A stretch of 64,000 bases of DNA from Williamsia sp. 1135. Its GTDB lineage: Bacteria > Actinomycetota > Actinomycetes > Mycobacteriales > Mycobacteriaceae. The DNA is taken from assembly GCF_002095395.1 (NCBI RefSeq), contig NZ_MJEI01000097.1:62001-126000 (forward strand), read 5' to 3'. Position 1 is the first letter of the stretch. Each line of letters begins with the position of its first letter. Below are positions 51,300 to 62,323 of the stretch, piece by piece. The position numbers and the translations under genes were made by a program. The notes under the pieces are model-generated. The model saw nothing but the letters and a program-made list of their open reading frames with translations, was not told the origin of the DNA and did no database searches.

Positions 51300-51671
51300 A
51301 TGAACTGGACACTCGAACTCGTCATCCTTCCCGTCACCGACGTCGACCGCGCACGGGACTTCTACAAGAAGGTCGGCTTCAACGTCGACCACGATCACGT
51401 GGTCTCCGATGAGGTCCGCTTCGTCCAGATGACGCCGCCCGGTTCTGCCTGCTCCATTGCCTTCGGCAAAGGCCTCACCGACGCCGAGCCCGGCTCGGTC
51501 AAAGGCCTCCAGGTCGTGGTCACCGACATTCAGGAAGCCCACGACCACCTGCAGTCCGTCGGCATCGACCCCGGCGAGATCGACATCCAGCCCTGGGGCC
51601 ACTTCGTCGGCTTCGCCGACCCCGACGGCAACCAGTGGGCCGTGCAATACATGCCCTACCGCAACGCCTGA
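51300..51671 (+). CDS. VOC-family (glyoxalase/bleomycin-resistance fold) protein
   Basis: 123 residues from ATG 51300, preceded by GGAGGAAATC. Two beta-alpha-beta modules: LVILPVTDVDRARDFYKKVG and LQVVVTDIQEAHDHLQSVG, with the metal-side pattern FVGFADPDGNQWAVQYMP. Members are glyoxalases, dioxygenases or drug-binding proteins. Function unknown. Confidence 0.85.
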   Translation: MNWTLELVILPVTDVDRARDFYKKVGFNVDHDHVVSDEVRFVQMTPPGSACSIAFGKGLTDAEPGSVKGLQVVVTDIQEAHDHLQSVGIDPGEIDIQPWGHFVGFADPDGNQWAVQYMPYRNA

Positions 51672-51689
51672 CTTCCCCTCCCTCCTAAA

Positions 51690-51753
51690 TTCGCGCCACC
51701 TACGCGCGTACGCGCCAGTTGCAACCGGCGCGCACGCGTGCAAGTGGCGCGAA
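51690..51753. repeat. 64-bp imperfect palindrome, upstream of the AbiEi-like gene
   Basis: Outer arms TTCGCGCCAC and GTGGCGCGAA are perfect. The inner 17 bases each side match at 13 positions, and the centre is GTTGCAAC. It can form a long hairpin. A related element follows the gene at 52810-52880. Confidence 0.8.
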
Positions 51754-51846
51754 CTTCTGTCCACAGACCGGCCGGGTATCCACAGGCCCGCCTCCGAAGG
51801 GTGAAATCGCGCGAACTCCGTCGGTGCCGATTCCGACAGTCGACTC

Positions 51847-52806
51847 ATGAATGAACCCAATGCAGACAATTCCCGAATCATCCGTCGCCGCGACGCAGTG
51901 CAGATCGGCGAACTCGACCGCCGGCTGGCGACTCGCGTCAAGACGGGTCAGTTGACCCGGATCCAACGCGGCTTCTACACGTTCACCTCAGATCTGGTCG
52001 AGCTCGATCGATTCGATCGAGAACGGGAACTGTATCGGCGGACAGTCCTCGCGGCCGCCGACAACGGCGAACCGGGTAAGGCGATCAGCCACTGGTCCGC
52101 CGCAGTCTTGCACGGCCTGCCGATGCTCAATGGTGACCTCAAGCGGGTTCACTTCACGGCGAATCGTATCGGAGGAGGACACCGCAAAGGCCGGGGATGC
52201 GTGATTCACGGATCCACCTGGAATCCACACGAGGTGGTCATGGTCGGCGAGTATCTCGTGACATCACCGGCGCGGACGGCAATCGACATAGCCCGTTCCG
52301 GAACGTTCTACCAGGCGGTGTGTGTGCTCGATGGAGCATTGTTCACGGGGGTACCGCGATCCGAACTGGAGAACGCGTTACGCGGCAGCGTCGGCAGGAC
52401 CGGTGTCTCCATCGCCCGGGCAGCGCTCGCGGTGGCCGACGGGAAGGCCGAGAGCATCGGCGAATCCCTGTCCCGTGCGATGATGCTGAGCTTCGGCGAT
52501 ATCCCGCTCGCACGTCTGCAAAACCGGTTTCTCGACGCCGACGGAACCTTCGTGGCCCGCACTGATTTCGACTGGGATGGCCTCGTGGCCGGGGAGTTCG
52601 ACGGTCACGCAAAGTACGTCCGTTATCTCCGTCCCGGTGAAACGACCGAGCAGGCGTACGAGCGCGAGAAATGGCGCGAGCAGAAGTTGCGTCGCATCGG
52701 CGTATTCGTCGTGCGCTGGAACTGGAAAGACCTCGAGCACCCCGCCCGATTCCGCCGAATACTGGTCCAGGCTCTGACGACTCACGGGTTGATGGCCGCC
52801 GCCTGA
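51847..52806 (+). CDS. AbiEi-like N-terminus fused to a PD-(D/E)XK-like C-terminus
   Basis: 319 residues. The N-terminal 45 residues look like the AbiEi antitoxin winged helix: VQIGELDRRLATRVKTGQLT then RIQRGFYTF. The middle has ISHWSAAVLHGLPML and VTSPARTAIDIARSG, usual for this group. The C-terminus carries a possible nuclease core: E206 in SIGESLSR, D240 in ARTDFDWDG, E250 and K256 in AGEFDGHAKY, then REQKLRRIGVFVVRWNW, as in DUF559/Vsr-like proteins. No toxin partner is adjacent. Long palindromes stand on both sides. Confidence 0.75.
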   Translation: MNEPNADNSRIIRRRDAVQIGELDRRLATRVKTGQLTRIQRGFYTFTSDLVELDRFDRERELYRRTVLAAADNGEPGKAISHWSAAVLHGLPMLNGDLKRVHFTANRIGGGHRKGRGCVIHGSTWNPHEVVMVGEYLVTSPARTAIDIARSGTFYQAVCVLDGALFTGVPRSELENALRGSVGRTGVSIARAALAVADGKAESIGESLSRAMMLSFGDIPLARLQNRFLDADGTFVARTDFDWDGLVAGEFDGHAKYVRYLRPGETTEQAYEREKWREQKLRRIGVFVVRWNWKDLEHPARFRRILVQALTTHGLMAAA

Positions 52807-52809
52807 TCC

Positions 52810-52880
52810 GAATTCGCGCCACCTACGTGCGTACGCGCCAGGTGCACCTGGCGCGTACGTCGGCAGGTGGGCGCGAATTC
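52810..52880. repeat. 71-bp palindrome, downstream of the AbiEi-like gene
   Basis: Arms begin with GAATTCGCGCC-ACCTAC and mirror GTGGGCGCGAATTC; the centre CCAGGTGCACCTGG is a perfect 14-bp palindrome. It shares the outer sequence and the ACGCGCC segment with 51690-51753. It starts 3 bp after the stop codon and ends before the rpoC terminator. Confidence 0.8.
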
Positions 52881-52898
52881 GACCTCCGGGTAACGCAA

Positions 52899-52932
52899 AA
52901 GCGGGCGCCCCCTCGAAAGGGGACGCCCGCTT
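52899..52932 (-). terminator. rpoC transcription terminator
   Basis: Arms AAGCGGGCG and CGCCCGCTT plus an inner CCCCT/AGGGG stem around the loop CGAA, followed on the minus strand by TTTTGCG. It lies 14 bp past the rpoC stop codon and closes the rpoB-rpoC transcript. Confidence 0.88.
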
Positions 52933-52945
52933 GAGTTGCTAGTAC

Positions 52946-55900
52946 CTAGCGGTAGTCGCTGCTGAATCCGTAATCGTCCAGCGGGACAGCCGCACCGGAC
53001 GGGGCACCGAAGGTGCCGTCCGGGCTGTAGTACGTGTCGTCGTAGGACGGCACCGCGTACGCAGCTGCGCGGGCTTCTTCGGTCGGCTGCACCTGGATGT
53101 TCCGGTACCGGTTGATACCGGTTCCGGCCGGGATGAGCTTACCGATGATCACGTTCTCCTTGAGGCCGACGAGCTTGTCGCTACGGCTGTTGATGGCCGC
53201 ATCGGTGAGCACGCGAGTGGTCTCCTGGAACGACGCCGCGGACAACCAGGACTCGGTTGCCAGCGATGCCTTGGTGATACCCATGAGCACCGGGCGTCCG
53301 GCGGCGGGCTCGCCACCTTCGGACACGACGCGACGGTTGGCCGCCTCGAACTCGGCACGCTCGGTGAGCGAACCGGGCAGGAACTCGGTGGCACCGGAGT
53401 CGATGATCGTCACGCGACGCAGCATCTGACGAACGATCGTCTCGATGTGCTTGTCGTGGATCGACACACCCTGGCTCCGGTAGACCTCCTGGACCTCGCC
53501 GACGAGGTGCACCTGCACCTGACGCGGCCCCATGATGCGCAGCACCTCGTGCGGATCGGCAGCACCTTCCATGAGCTGCTGACCGACCTCGATGTGGTCG
53601 CCGTCAGCGAGCAGACGCTCGCTGCCGTCGTCGTGCTTGAAGACACGCAGACGCTGACGCTTGGAGATCTTGTCGTAGACAACCTCTTCCGAGCCATCAT
53701 CGGGTGTGATGGTCATCTTGTAGAAGCGATCGTCGTCTTCGAGACGGATCCGTCCGGAGACCTCGGCGATCGGGGCCTTGCCCTTGGGGACACGAGCCTC
53801 GAACAGTTCCTGCACACGCGGCAGACCACCGGTGATGTCGTCGCCGACGCCACCCTGGTGGAAGGTACGCATGGTCAGCTGGGTACCGGGCTCACCGATC
53901 GACTGAGCCGCGACGATACCGACGGCCTCACCGATGTCGACGAGCTTGCCGGTCGCCATCGAGCGGCCGTAGCAGGTGGCGCAGACGCCGGTGCCGGTGC
54001 TGCAGGTCAGGACCGAACGGACCTTGACCTGCGAGATGCCGGCCTCGAGCAGAGCCTCGATCGCGGGATCACCGAGATCGAATCCACGCTCGATGATGAC
54101 CTTGCCGTTCGCGTCGACCGCGTCGGTCGCCAACGTACGTGCGTACGTGGACGTCTCGACGTGGGCGTCACGGATGAGCGATCCATCGGACTGCTTCTCG
54201 GCGATGATCGTGTTGATACCACGCTCGGTGCCACAGTCGGTCTCACGCACGATGACGTCCTGCGACACGTCCACCAGACGACGGGTCAGGTAACCCGAGT
54301 CGGCGGTACGAAGCGCGGTGTCGGCCAGACCCTTACGGGCGCCGTGCGTGTTGATGAAGTACTCGGCAACGGTCAGACCCTCACGGAACGAGGACTTGAT
54401 CGGGCGCGGGATGAACTCACCCTTCGGGTTGGTCACCAGACCCTTCATGCCCGCGAGCGAGCGGATCTGGGTCATGTTGCCCGCGGCACCGGACTGCACG
54501 ATCATCGGGATCGGGTTGTCGTCGGGGTAGTGACGCTCCATGTCGGCGCCAACCTCTTCGGTTGCCTGCTTCCAGATCTCCACCAAGGCATCCCGACGCT
54601 CTGCGCCGGTGAGGGCACCACGCTGGAACTTGCGCTCCAGGCCGTCGGCCCGCTCCTCGTACTTGTCGAGGATCGCAGCCTTGTCCGGCGAGACGAGCAC
54701 GTCGGACATGGCGATGGTGACACCCGAACGGGTGGCCCAGTAGAAGCCCGCGTCCTTGAGCTTGTCGACGGTCTGCGCGACGACGATCATCGGGTAGCGC
54801 TCGGCCATGTCGTTGATGATCGTGGCCTGACGCTTCTTCGGCATCTGCTCGTTGACGAACGGGTAGTCGTTCGGCAGGAGCTCGTTGAACAGCACGCGAC
54901 CGAGAGTGGTCTCGATGGTCCACGGGGTGCCGAACTTCCAGCCCTCCGGGTACTGAGCCCGCTCGATCTCGCGCGTCGGACGCTGATGCGTCAGCCGAAC
55001 CTTGATCGGAGCCTGCACACTGAGCAACCCACGGTCCACGGCCATCTGAGCCTCGGACGGAGTGGAGTACACACCGCGCTCGACGTCGTCGTTCGACGAA
55101 GCGGTGTAAGCACCGATCGCGTCGTTCTTCAACGTGGTCAGGTGGAACAGACCGGTCACCATGTCCAGACGCGGCATGGCCAGCGGACGACCCGACGCGG
55201 GCGACAGGATGTTGTTCGAGGACAGCATCAGGATGCGGGCCTCGGCCTGTGCCTCGGCGCTCAGCGGCAGGTGCACTGCCATCTGGTCACCGTCGAAGTC
55301 GGCGTTGAACGCCTCACACACGAGCGGGTGGAGCTGGATGGCCTTGCCCTCGACGAGCTGCGGTTCGAACGCCTGGATGCCCAGACGGTGCAGGGTCGGA
55401 GCACGGTTGAGCAGCACCGGATGTTCGGCGATGACCTCTTCGAGCACGTCCCACACTGCGGGGCGCTGACGCTCCACCATCCGCTTGGCGGACTTGATGT
55501 TCTGTGCCTGGTTCAGGTCGACCAGACGCTTCATCACGAACGGCTTGAACAGCTCCAGAGCCATCAGCTTGGGCAGACCACACTGATGCAGCTTGAGCTG
55601 CGGGCCGACGACGATGACCGAACGGCCCGAGTAGTCGACGCGCTTGCCGAGCAGGTTCTGACGGAAACGACCCTGCTTGCCCTTGAGCAGATCGCTCAAC
55701 GACTTCAGCGGGCGGTTACCCGGTCCGGTGACCGGACGGCCACGACGGCCGTTGTCGAACAGTGCGTCGACGGACTCCTGCAGCATCCGCTTCTCGTTGT
55801 TGACGATGATCTCGGGAGCACCGAGATCGATCAGTCGCTTGAGGCGGTTGTTGCGGTTGATCACGCGGCGGTACAGGTCGTTCAGGTCGGACGTCGCGAA

Positions 55901-56902
55901 ACGGCCACCATCGAGCTGGACCATCGGGCGCAGCTCCGGCGGGATCACCGGCACGGCGTCGAGAACCATGCCCAGCGGGGAGTTGCCCGACTGGTGGAAC
56001 GCTGCCACGACCTTCAGACGCTTGAGCGCACGGAGCTTCTTCTGCCCCTTGCCGTTGCGAATGGTGTCGCGCAGGATCTCGGCCTCGGCCGCGATGTCGA
56101 AGTCCTCGAGCAGACGCTTGATGGCCTCGGCACCCATCGCTCCGGTGAAGTACTCGCCGTAACGATCCTGGATCTCGCGGTACAGCTTCTCGTCGATGAT
56201 CATCTGCTTGGGAGCAAGTTTCACGAACTTGTCCCAGATCTCTTCGAGATCGTCGAGGGCGCGCTGCGCGGTGTCGCGGATACGGCGCATCTCGCGCTCG
56301 CCGGCATCCTTGACCTTGCGGCGGGCATCGGCCTTGGCGCCTTCGCGCTCCAGCTCTGCCAGGTCCTCTTCGAGCTTCTTGGCACGCTCTTCGAGGTCGG
56401 CGTCCCGGGTGTCTGCGACACCCTTCTTCTCGACCTCCATCTCGGCCTCGAGGGTCGACTTCTCGTTGTGACGCAGTTCGTCGTCGACAGCGGTGATCAC
56501 GTAGGCGGCGAAGTAGATGATCTTCTCGAGATCCTTCGGCGCCAGGTCGAGCAGGTAACCCAACCGGCTCGGCACACCCTTGAAGTACCAGATGTGGGTG
56601 ACCGGAGCGGCCAGCTCGATGTGGCCCATCCGCTCACGACGCACCTTGGCGCGAGTGACCTCGACGCCGCAGCGCTCGCAGATGATGCCCTTGAAGCGGA
56701 CGCGCTTGTACTTACCGCAGTAGCACTCCCAGTCCCGGGTGGGACCGAAGATCTTCTCGCAGAACAAGCCGTCCTTCTCTGGCTTGAGCGTGCGGTAGTT
56801 GATCGTCTCCGGCTTCTTCACCTCGCCGAAGCTCCAGTTATGGATGTCGTCGGCGGTGGCCAGGCCAATCTTCAGTTCATCGAAAAAGTTGACGTCGAGC
56901 AC
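52946..56902 (-). CDS. rpoC: RNA polymerase beta' subunit
   Basis: 1318 residues, full length. It begins with GTG 56902 ([25 protein letters not shown] upstream). Zinc site [11 protein letters not shown]...CERCG near residue 60, active-site Mg loop [14 protein letters not shown] near 535, the second zinc set around [15 protein letters not shown] and the C-terminal [16 protein letters not shown]. It is the catalytic partner of RpoB in all transcription. 42 bp downstream of rpoB. Confidence 0.99.
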   Translation of the reverse strand: MLDVNFFDELKIGLATADDIHNWSFGEVKKPETINYRTLKPEKDGLFCEKIFGPTRDWECYCGKYKRVRFKGIICERCGVEVTRAKVRRERMGHIELAAPVTHIWYFKGVPSRLGYLLDLAPKDLEKIIYFAAYVITAVDDELRHNEKSTLEAEMEVEKKGVADTRDADLEERAKKLEEDLAELEREGAKADARRKVKDAGEREMRRIRDTAQRALDDLEEIWDKFVKLAPKQMIIDEKLYREIQDRYGEYFTGAMGAEAIKRLLEDFDIAAEAEILRDTIRNGKGQKKLRALKRLKVVAAFHQSGNSPLGMVLDAVPVIPPELRPMVQLDGGRFATSDLNDLYRRVINRNNRLKRLIDLGAPEIIVNNEKRMLQESVDALFDNGRRGRPVTGPGNRPLKSLSDLLKGKQGRFRQNLLGKRVDYSGRSVIVVGPQLKLHQCGLPKLMALELFKPFVMKRLVDLNQAQNIKSAKRMVERQRPAVWDVLEEVIAEHPVLLNRAPTLHRLGIQAFEPQLVEGKAIQLHPLVCEAFNADFDGDQMAVHLPLSAEAQAEARILMLSSNNILSPASGRPLAMPRLDMVTGLFHLTTLKNDAIGAYTASSNDDVERGVYSTPSEAQMAVDRGLLSVQAPIKVRLTHQRPTREIERAQYPEGWKFGTPWTIETTLGRVLFNELLPNDYPFVNEQMPKKRQATIINDMAERYPMIVVAQTVDKLKDAGFYWATRSGVTIAMSDVLVSPDKAAILDKYEERADGLERKFQRGALTGAERRDALVEIWKQATEEVGADMERHYPDDNPIPMIVQSGAAGNMTQIRSLAGMKGLVTNPKGEFIPRPIKSSFREGLTVAEYFINTHGARKGLADTALRTADSGYLTRRLVDVSQDVIVRETDCGTERGINTIIAEKQSDGSLIRDAHVETSTYARTLATDAVDANGKVIIERGFDLGDPAIEALLEAGISQVKVRSVLTCSTGTGVCATCYGRSMATGKLVDIGEAVGIVAAQSIGEPGTQLTMRTFHQGGVGDDITGGLPRVQELFEARVPKGKAPIAEVSGRIRLEDDDRFYKMTITPDDGSEEVVYDKISKRQRLRVFKHDDGSERLLADGDHIEVGQQLMEGAADPHEVLRIMGPRQVQVHLVGEVQEVYRSQGVSIHDKHIETIVRQMLRRVTIIDSGATEFLPGSLTERAEFEAANRRVVSEGGEPAAGRPVLMGITKASLATESWLSAASFQETTRVLTDAAINSRSDKLVGLKENVIIGKLIPAGTGINRYRNIQVQPTEEARAAAYAVPSYDDTYYSPDGTFGAPSGAAVPLDDYGFSSDYR

Positions 56903-56944
56903 TATTTACCTTTCAGTAGCTCAGTCAGGAAAAGCGGAGAGTGA

Positions 56945-59900
56945 TCAGTTGGCCAGGTCATCGACGGTGGCTGACTCGTTGCGCGACAGATTGATACCCA
57001 GGTTGGCCGCAGCCCGCTCCAGGTCCTCGTCGTCGCCATCACGCATCTCGATGGCGGCACCATCGGAGCTGAGCACCTCGACGTTCAGGCACAGCGACTG
57101 AAGTTCCTTCAGCAGCACCTTGAACGACTCGGGGATACCCGGTTCCGGGATGTTCTCGCCCTTGACGATGGCCTCGTACACCTTCACGCGACCGACGACG
57201 TCGTCCGACTTGATGGTGAGAAGCTCCTGCAGCGTGTACGCCGCCCCGTAGGCCTGCATGGCCCAGCACTCCATCTCGCCGAAACGCTGTCCACCGAACT
57301 GCGCCTTACCACCCAGCGGCTGCTGCGTGATCATCGAGTACGGCCCGGTCGAACGAGCGTGGATCTTGTCGTCGACCAAGTGGTGCAGCTTGATGATGTA
57401 CATGTAGCCGACCGAGACCGGGTACGGGAACGGCTCGCCACTGCGACCGTCGAACAAGGTCGCCTTGCCGTCGGCGTTGACCATCACTTCACCGTCACGG
57501 TTGGGAAGCGTCGAGGCCAGCAGGCCCGTCAATTCCGCATCCGTGGCGCCGTCGAACACCGGTGTCGCGGTGTTGGTGTTGGGCTCCACCGAGAGCATGT
57601 CCTCGGGCAGCTTCGACGCCCATTCAGGCGTCCCTTCCGCGACGTTGATGTTCCAGCCGGTCTTGGCGATCCACCCGAGGTGGGTCTCCAGGATCTGGCC
57701 GATGTTCATACGACGCGGCACACCGTGGGTGTTCAGGATGATGTCGACAGGGGTGCCGTCGGGCAGGAAGGGCATGTCCTCGGCGGGGAGGATCTTGCCG
57801 ATGACGCCCTTGTTGCCGTGGCGGCCTGCGAGCTTGTCGCCGTCCTGGATCTTGCGCTTCTGGGCCACGTACACCCGGACCAGCTCGTTGACACCGGGAG
57901 GCAGATCGTCGTCGTCATCGCGCGAGAACACGCGGATGCCGATGACCTTGCCGGTCTCACCGTGCGGAACCTTCAGCGAGGTGTCGCGAACTTCTCGCGC
58001 CTTCTCACCGAAGATGGCGCGCAGCAGGCGCTCTTCCGGGGTCAGCTCGGTCTCGCCCTTCGGCGTGACCTTTCCGACCAGGATGTCGCCATCACGAACC
58101 TCGGCACCGATGCGGATGATGCCGCGCTCGTCGAGATCGGCGAGCACCTCATCGGAGACGTTCGGGATGTCCCGGGTGATCTCCTCGGCACCGAGCTTGG
58201 TGTCGCGGGCGTCGATTTCGTGCTCTTCGATGTGAATCGAGGTGAGCACGTCCTCTTCGACCAGACGCTGGCTCAGGATGATCGCGTCCTCGTAGTTGTG
58301 GCCTTCCCACGGCATGATCGCCACGAGCAGGTTCTTTCCGAGGGCCATCTCACCCTGATCGGTGCAGGGTCCGTCGGCCAGGACCTGGCCGGTTTCCACG
58401 CGCTGACCCTCGTCCACGATCGGACGCTGGTTGGCACACGTGCCCTGGTTCGAGCGGGCGAACTTGCGCATCCGGAACGTGTCCCGGGTGCCGTCGTCTG
58501 CCATCACGGTGATGTAGTCGGCCGAGACCTCTTCGACCACGCCGGACTTCGCCGAGATGATCACATCGCCGGCGTCGACAGCTGCGCGCAGCTCCATGCC
58601 GGTACCGACCAGCGGGGACTCGCTGCGAACCAGCGGCACCGCCTGACGCTGCATGTTCGCGCCCATCAGGGCACGGTTGGCATCGTCGTGCTCGAGGAAC
58701 GGGATCATGGCCGTGGCGACCGACACCATCTGGCGCGGGCTGACATCCATGAACTCGACGTCGGTGATCGGGACGTACTCGATCTCCGAGCCCTTCTTGC
58801 GGACCATCACGCGATCGTCGGTGAACCGGTTGTCGGCTCCGATCGGCGAGTTGGCCTGCGCGACGAGGTAGCGATCTTCCTCGTCTGCGGTCAGGTAATG
58901 GATGTCGTCGGTGACGGCACCGTCGACCACCTTGCGGTAAGGGGTCTCGATGAAGCCGAACGGGTTGACCCGCGCGTAGACCGACAGCGAACCGATCAGG
59001 CCGATGTTCGGGCCTTCCGGGGTCTCGATCGGACACATGCGGCCGTAGTGCGACGGGTGGACGTCACGGACTTCGAGGCCGGCACGCTCACGGGACAGAC
59101 CACCGGGGCCCAGCGCCGACAGGCGGCGCTTGTGGGTCAGACCCGACAGCGGGTTGTTCTGGTCCATGAACTGCGACAGCTGCGAGGTTCCGAAGAACTC
59201 CTTGATCGCGGCGACCACGGGACGGATGTTGATCAGGGTCTGCGGCGTGATGGCCTCGACATCCTGGGTCGTCATACGTTCGCGAACGACGCGCTCCATG
59301 CGGGACAGGCCCACGCGGATCTGGTTCTGGATGAGCTCGCCGACGGTACGCAGGCGGCGGTTGCCGAAGTGGTCGATGTCGTCGACCTCGACCGGGACCT
59401 CGACGCCACCGGGCACGGTCATCGTGCTGGTGATGTTGGGATCGGCCTCGTGCAGACGCACCAGGTATTCGACCGTCGCGACGATGTCCTCTTCGGTCAG
59501 CACCGGGGCGCCGGCCATCGGGTTCTCGACGAGGCCGAGCTTCTTGTTGACCTTGTAGCGGCCCACCTTGGCCAGGTCGTAACGCTTCTCCTTGAAGAAC
59601 AGGTTCTCCAGCAGGGTCTGCGCGGACTCCTTCGTGGGGGGCTCGCCCGGACGCAGCTTGCGGTAGACCTCGAGCAGCGCCTCATCGGTGCCGGCGGTGT
59701 TGTCCTTCTCCAGCGTCGACATCATGATCTCGGAGAAACCGAAGCGCTCTTCGATCTGCTCCTTGGTCCAGCCGAGGGCCTTGAGGAGCACGGTCACCGA
59801 CTGGCGACGCTTGCGGTCGATGCGGACACCGACGGTGTCGCGCTTGTCGACGTCGAACTCGAGCCACGCACCACGGCCCGGGATGACCTTGACGCTGTGC

Positions 59901-60433
59901 AGCGTCTTCTCGGTCGTCTTGTCGATGTTGGCGTCGAAGTACACACCGGGGCTACGCACCAGCTGGCTCACCACGACACGCTCGGTGCCGTTGATGACGA
60001 AGCTGCCCTTGTCGGTCATGATCGGGAAGTCGCCCATGAAGACGGTCTGCGACTTGATCTCGCCGGTGTTGTTGTTGATGAACTCCGCGGTGACGAACAG
60101 CGGAGCCGCGTACGTCATGTCCTTGTCTTTGCACTCTTCGACAGAGGCCTTGACCTCGTCGAACCGAGGGTCGGAGAAGGACAGCGACATGGACCCGGAG
60201 AAGTCTTCGATCGGAGACAGTTCGGTGAGGATGTCCTCCAGACCGCCGGTAGGGTTTGCATCGCCGCGAGATGCAGCGCGCTCACGCCATTCCGCGGACC
60301 CGACCAGCCATTCGAAGGACTCGAGCTGCACATCAAGCAGTCCGGGTACTTCAAGGGGCTCGCTGAGCTTTGCGAACGAGGCGCGCCGAGGCGCACCTGG
60401 AATGGTTGAGGTGGACTGGCGGGAGACTGCCAA
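56945..60433 (-). CDS. rpoB: RNA polymerase beta subunit
   Basis: 1162 residues from TTG 60433 ([17 protein letters not shown]), with GGAAGGA six bases upstream, the same start type as mycobacterial rpoB; TTG 60451 is an alternative. The rifampicin region reads [20 protein letters not shown] then RLSALGPGG, with the drug-sensitive residues Asp, His and Ser at the three common resistance positions. Other landmarks: [14 protein letters not shown] and [18 protein letters not shown]. Confidence 0.99.
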   Translation of the reverse strand: MAVSRQSTSTIPGAPRRASFAKLSEPLEVPGLLDVQLESFEWLVGSAEWRERAASRGDANPTGGLEDILTELSPIEDFSGSMSLSFSDPRFDEVKASVEECKDKDMTYAAPLFVTAEFINNNTGEIKSQTVFMGDFPIMTDKGSFVINGTERVVVSQLVRSPGVYFDANIDKTTEKTLHSVKVIPGRGAWLEFDVDKRDTVGVRIDRKRRQSVTVLLKALGWTKEQIEERFGFSEIMMSTLEKDNTAGTDEALLEVYRKLRPGEPPTKESAQTLLENLFFKEKRYDLAKVGRYKVNKKLGLVENPMAGAPVLTEEDIVATVEYLVRLHEADPNITSTMTVPGGVEVPVEVDDIDHFGNRRLRTVGELIQNQIRVGLSRMERVVRERMTTQDVEAITPQTLINIRPVVAAIKEFFGTSQLSQFMDQNNPLSGLTHKRRLSALGPGGLSRERAGLEVRDVHPSHYGRMCPIETPEGPNIGLIGSLSVYARVNPFGFIETPYRKVVDGAVTDDIHYLTADEEDRYLVAQANSPIGADNRFTDDRVMVRKKGSEIEYVPITDVEFMDVSPRQMVSVATAMIPFLEHDDANRALMGANMQRQAVPLVRSESPLVGTGMELRAAVDAGDVIISAKSGVVEEVSADYITVMADDGTRDTFRMRKFARSNQGTCANQRPIVDEGQRVETGQVLADGPCTDQGEMALGKNLLVAIMPWEGHNYEDAIILSQRLVEEDVLTSIHIEEHEIDARDTKLGAEEITRDIPNVSDEVLADLDERGIIRIGAEVRDGDILVGKVTPKGETELTPEERLLRAIFGEKAREVRDTSLKVPHGETGKVIGIRVFSRDDDDDLPPGVNELVRVYVAQKRKIQDGDKLAGRHGNKGVIGKILPAEDMPFLPDGTPVDIILNTHGVPRRMNIGQILETHLGWIAKTGWNINVAEGTPEWASKLPEDMLSVEPNTNTATPVFDGATDAELTGLLASTLPNRDGEVMVNADGKATLFDGRSGEPFPYPVSVGYMYIIKLHHLVDDKIHARSTGPYSMITQQPLGGKAQFGGQRFGEMECWAMQAYGAAYTLQELLTIKSDDVVGRVKVYEAIVKGENIPEPGIPESFKVLLKELQSLCLNVEVLSSDGAAIEMRDGDDEDLERAAANLGINLSRNESATVDDLAN

Positions 60434-60584
60434 GATATGTCCTTCCAACACGAATTACTCGTAGTGCCTAGGTGGTGTTTCGCTGCTGTACGACCTGGTC
60501 AACGGCGATCACCCGAGGCACCACGTTTGTGTGGTCGGAAGGTGAAATCGTGAGGTGGACAGGAGGCAGCCAGCGCAACGTCCA

Positions 60585-60608
60585 ACTGTACCAGAAAAAG
60601 GGCGCACA
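60585..60608 (-). promoter_or_regulatory. possible rpoB promoter
   Basis: In the 276-bp gap before rpoB, the minus strand has TACAGT (60590-60585) as a -10, with TTTATG 16 bases upstream. A TTGACG (60665-60660) with a poor CAGTCT partner is a second candidate. The long leader (about 145 bases) fits rpoB of related bacteria, but the hexamers are weak. Confidence 0.3.
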
Positions 60609-60709
60609 TAAACAACCCCTTTTGGTTACTGCGAACAGACTGCAACCAAGATGGCCCTGCGTCAAGAGGAACGCGCGGATCGGAGGGGAAAAATTCTCCG
60701 ACGCTGAGG

Positions 60710-61612
60710 TTAAAAATCAGAGATGCGGCTGATGAGCCACTGCCCGTCGACCTTCTGCAGTCCGACGTCCACGCGCGCGAGATTGGGAGTGCCCAGAACT
60801 GCGACGCCCTGCTGGGTGTTGCTCAGCACGAAGGTCCCGATCACGTTGGCGCGCGTGTCGTCCATGTTGCTGATCCCGATGAGGTCGACCTTGCACTCGG
60901 CGCCCTGGCCGGTCTGGGTGGCCAGATCCCGGTTGGCCTGCAGGTACTCGTTGAACTCGTTGATGTATTCACCCGTCAGCGCTGCCTTTGCCCGCGCAGC
61001 CCAGTCGTCGAACTTCACCGGGTCGACGCCCAGGACGGTGCACATCCGCTCGCCGGCCTGCGCCTTGAGCTCGCTGGTCGCGGCGGCATCGAGAAAGGCA
61101 TCGTTCGATTCGGTCTTCGCACCCGGCTTGAGCGCGAGCACGACGGCCAGGACCGCGAACACCACGGCCACGGTTGCCACCGCGGCGACCTTGCGCCAGG
61201 TCAGGAACCCACTGCGGGTCTTCGTCGCAGCTGCGCCCTTCGCTGCCGGACGCCCTCCCGGGCCGGCGACACCCTCATCGGCCCGGCCGGGCTTCTTCAG
61301 GGATGCACTCTTGGCCTTCGGCCGACTTTTGCGGTCGCCCTTGTCGAGCGACACGGTGTCGTCGCCGACAGCAGTCGACGGCTCCGCGACATCGGCCGCT
61401 TTCGCTTCTCCGTCGCCGGCGGTCACGTCGTCGGGTGCCTCGGCGGCAGCCTGGCCGGTCTCGACGGCTGCGGGCTCGACGGCTGTGGTCTCGGCGGCCT
61501 CGTCCTCGGCGTCGCCGCGCACCTTGCCCTTGGCCGGGCCACTACCTGCGACACGGATCTTGCCGCGCGGCCCGGCCGGTCGACCGGGCCTGCGGGGTGG
61601 TTGGTTGGTCAT
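60710..61612 (-). CDS. Mce-associated membrane protein
   Basis: 300 residues. A long Ala/Glu/Lys-rich cytoplasmic N-terminus (about 135 residues) precedes one membrane helix, AAVATVAVVFAVLAVVLAL. A periplasmic NTF2-like domain follows, with EYINEFNEYLQANRDLATQT and RVDVGLQKVDGQWLISRISD. Such proteins are encoded at the end of mce operons and help stabilise or serve the lipid importer. Its start and the upstream stop share one base. Confidence 0.82.
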   Translation of the reverse strand: MTNQPPRRPGRPAGPRGKIRVAGSGPAKGKVRGDAEDEAAETTAVEPAAVETGQAAAEAPDDVTAGDGEAKAADVAEPSTAVGDDTVSLDKGDRKSRPKAKSASLKKPGRADEGVAGPGGRPAAKGAAATKTRSGFLTWRKVAAVATVAVVFAVLAVVLALKPGAKTESNDAFLDAAATSELKAQAGERMCTVLGVDPVKFDDWAARAKAALTGEYINEFNEYLQANRDLATQTGQGAECKVDLIGISNMDDTRANVIGTFVLSNTQQGVAVLGTPNLARVDVGLQKVDGQWLISRISDF

Positions 61613-62259
61613 CAGTTGCCTCCCGGCGCAGTGGTGGCGGGCGCGGGAACTGCAGAGGGGTCGGCGGGCGCGGGTGCGCCGGCCGGGTCCTGCAGTGCAA
61701 ACGCATCGAGAGGCTGGATGTCAGAGGCCTTCCACGCGCCGTCCACCTTGCGAACTCCTACCGAGAAACCCGACTGCAGGGTCACCGGATCCTGATTCGC
61801 CACCGAGCGCACCGACTCGACGTAGACGATCACCTTCGCCGTCTCGTCTTCTTTGTTGAACTCCACGACCCCACTGCGCACGATCGACGAAGTCAGCTTG
61901 GCCGACGCCCCGCCGTTTGCCTCACCTTCGGCGACCAGCTGCTGGAACGTCTCCGGGGTCACCTGATTCGCCGCTTCGTCGACGAGCGAGGAGTTGAGCT
62001 GTTCTCGGTACGCGGTCATGTTCGCGGGATCGATGTTGGTGACGTTCAGCATCACCTGCTCGGCACCGTCCTGGGCGTCGTCGCGGGCCTGCTGCGTGGC
62101 CTGGACGTTGAACTTGGCGTCGTACCACTGGTATCCGAAGACGCCGGTGCACACCACTGCGGCTACGAGTCCGACCACCGCCAGGGCAGCCGAGATCCGT
62201 AGCCACAGCCGTTGCGAACCGAGACGTCGCTGTCGGCCGGGTTTGGGTTTGTCAGTCAT
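61612..62259 (-). CDS. Mce-associated membrane protein
   Basis: 215 residues from ATG 62259. A basic N-terminus, one membrane helix AALAVVGLVAAVVCTGVFGY and an exported domain with AYREQLNSSLVDEAANQVTP and GFSVGVRKVDGAWKASDIQP, then a Pro/Ala tail. Same architecture as the next gene. It follows mceF by 64 bp on the same strand. Confidence 0.82.
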   Translation of the reverse strand: MTDKPKPGRQRRLGSQRLWLRISAALAVVGLVAAVVCTGVFGYQWYDAKFNVQATQQARDDAQDGAEQVMLNVTNIDPANMTAYREQLNSSLVDEAANQVTPETFQQLVAEGEANGGASAKLTSSIVRSGVVEFNKEDETAKVIVYVESVRSVANQDPVTLQSGFSVGVRKVDGAWKASDIQPLDAFALQDPAGAPAPADPSAVPAPATTAPGGN

Positions 62260-62323
62260 CGCCCGCCCAAGGTACACACGCCGACTGAGAACTCGTACCC
62301 CGCCGCCTGTGCCGCCGCCGAGA

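Noticed and set aside
53447-56944. 1165-codon open frame on the plus strand across rpoC
   Set aside because: It is the mirror of rpoC in a GC-rich genome; its translation has no family features, while the minus strand is unmistakable RpoC.
57359-60409. 1016-codon open frame on the plus strand across rpoB
   Set aside because: Antisense shadow of rpoB; no start site or family match.
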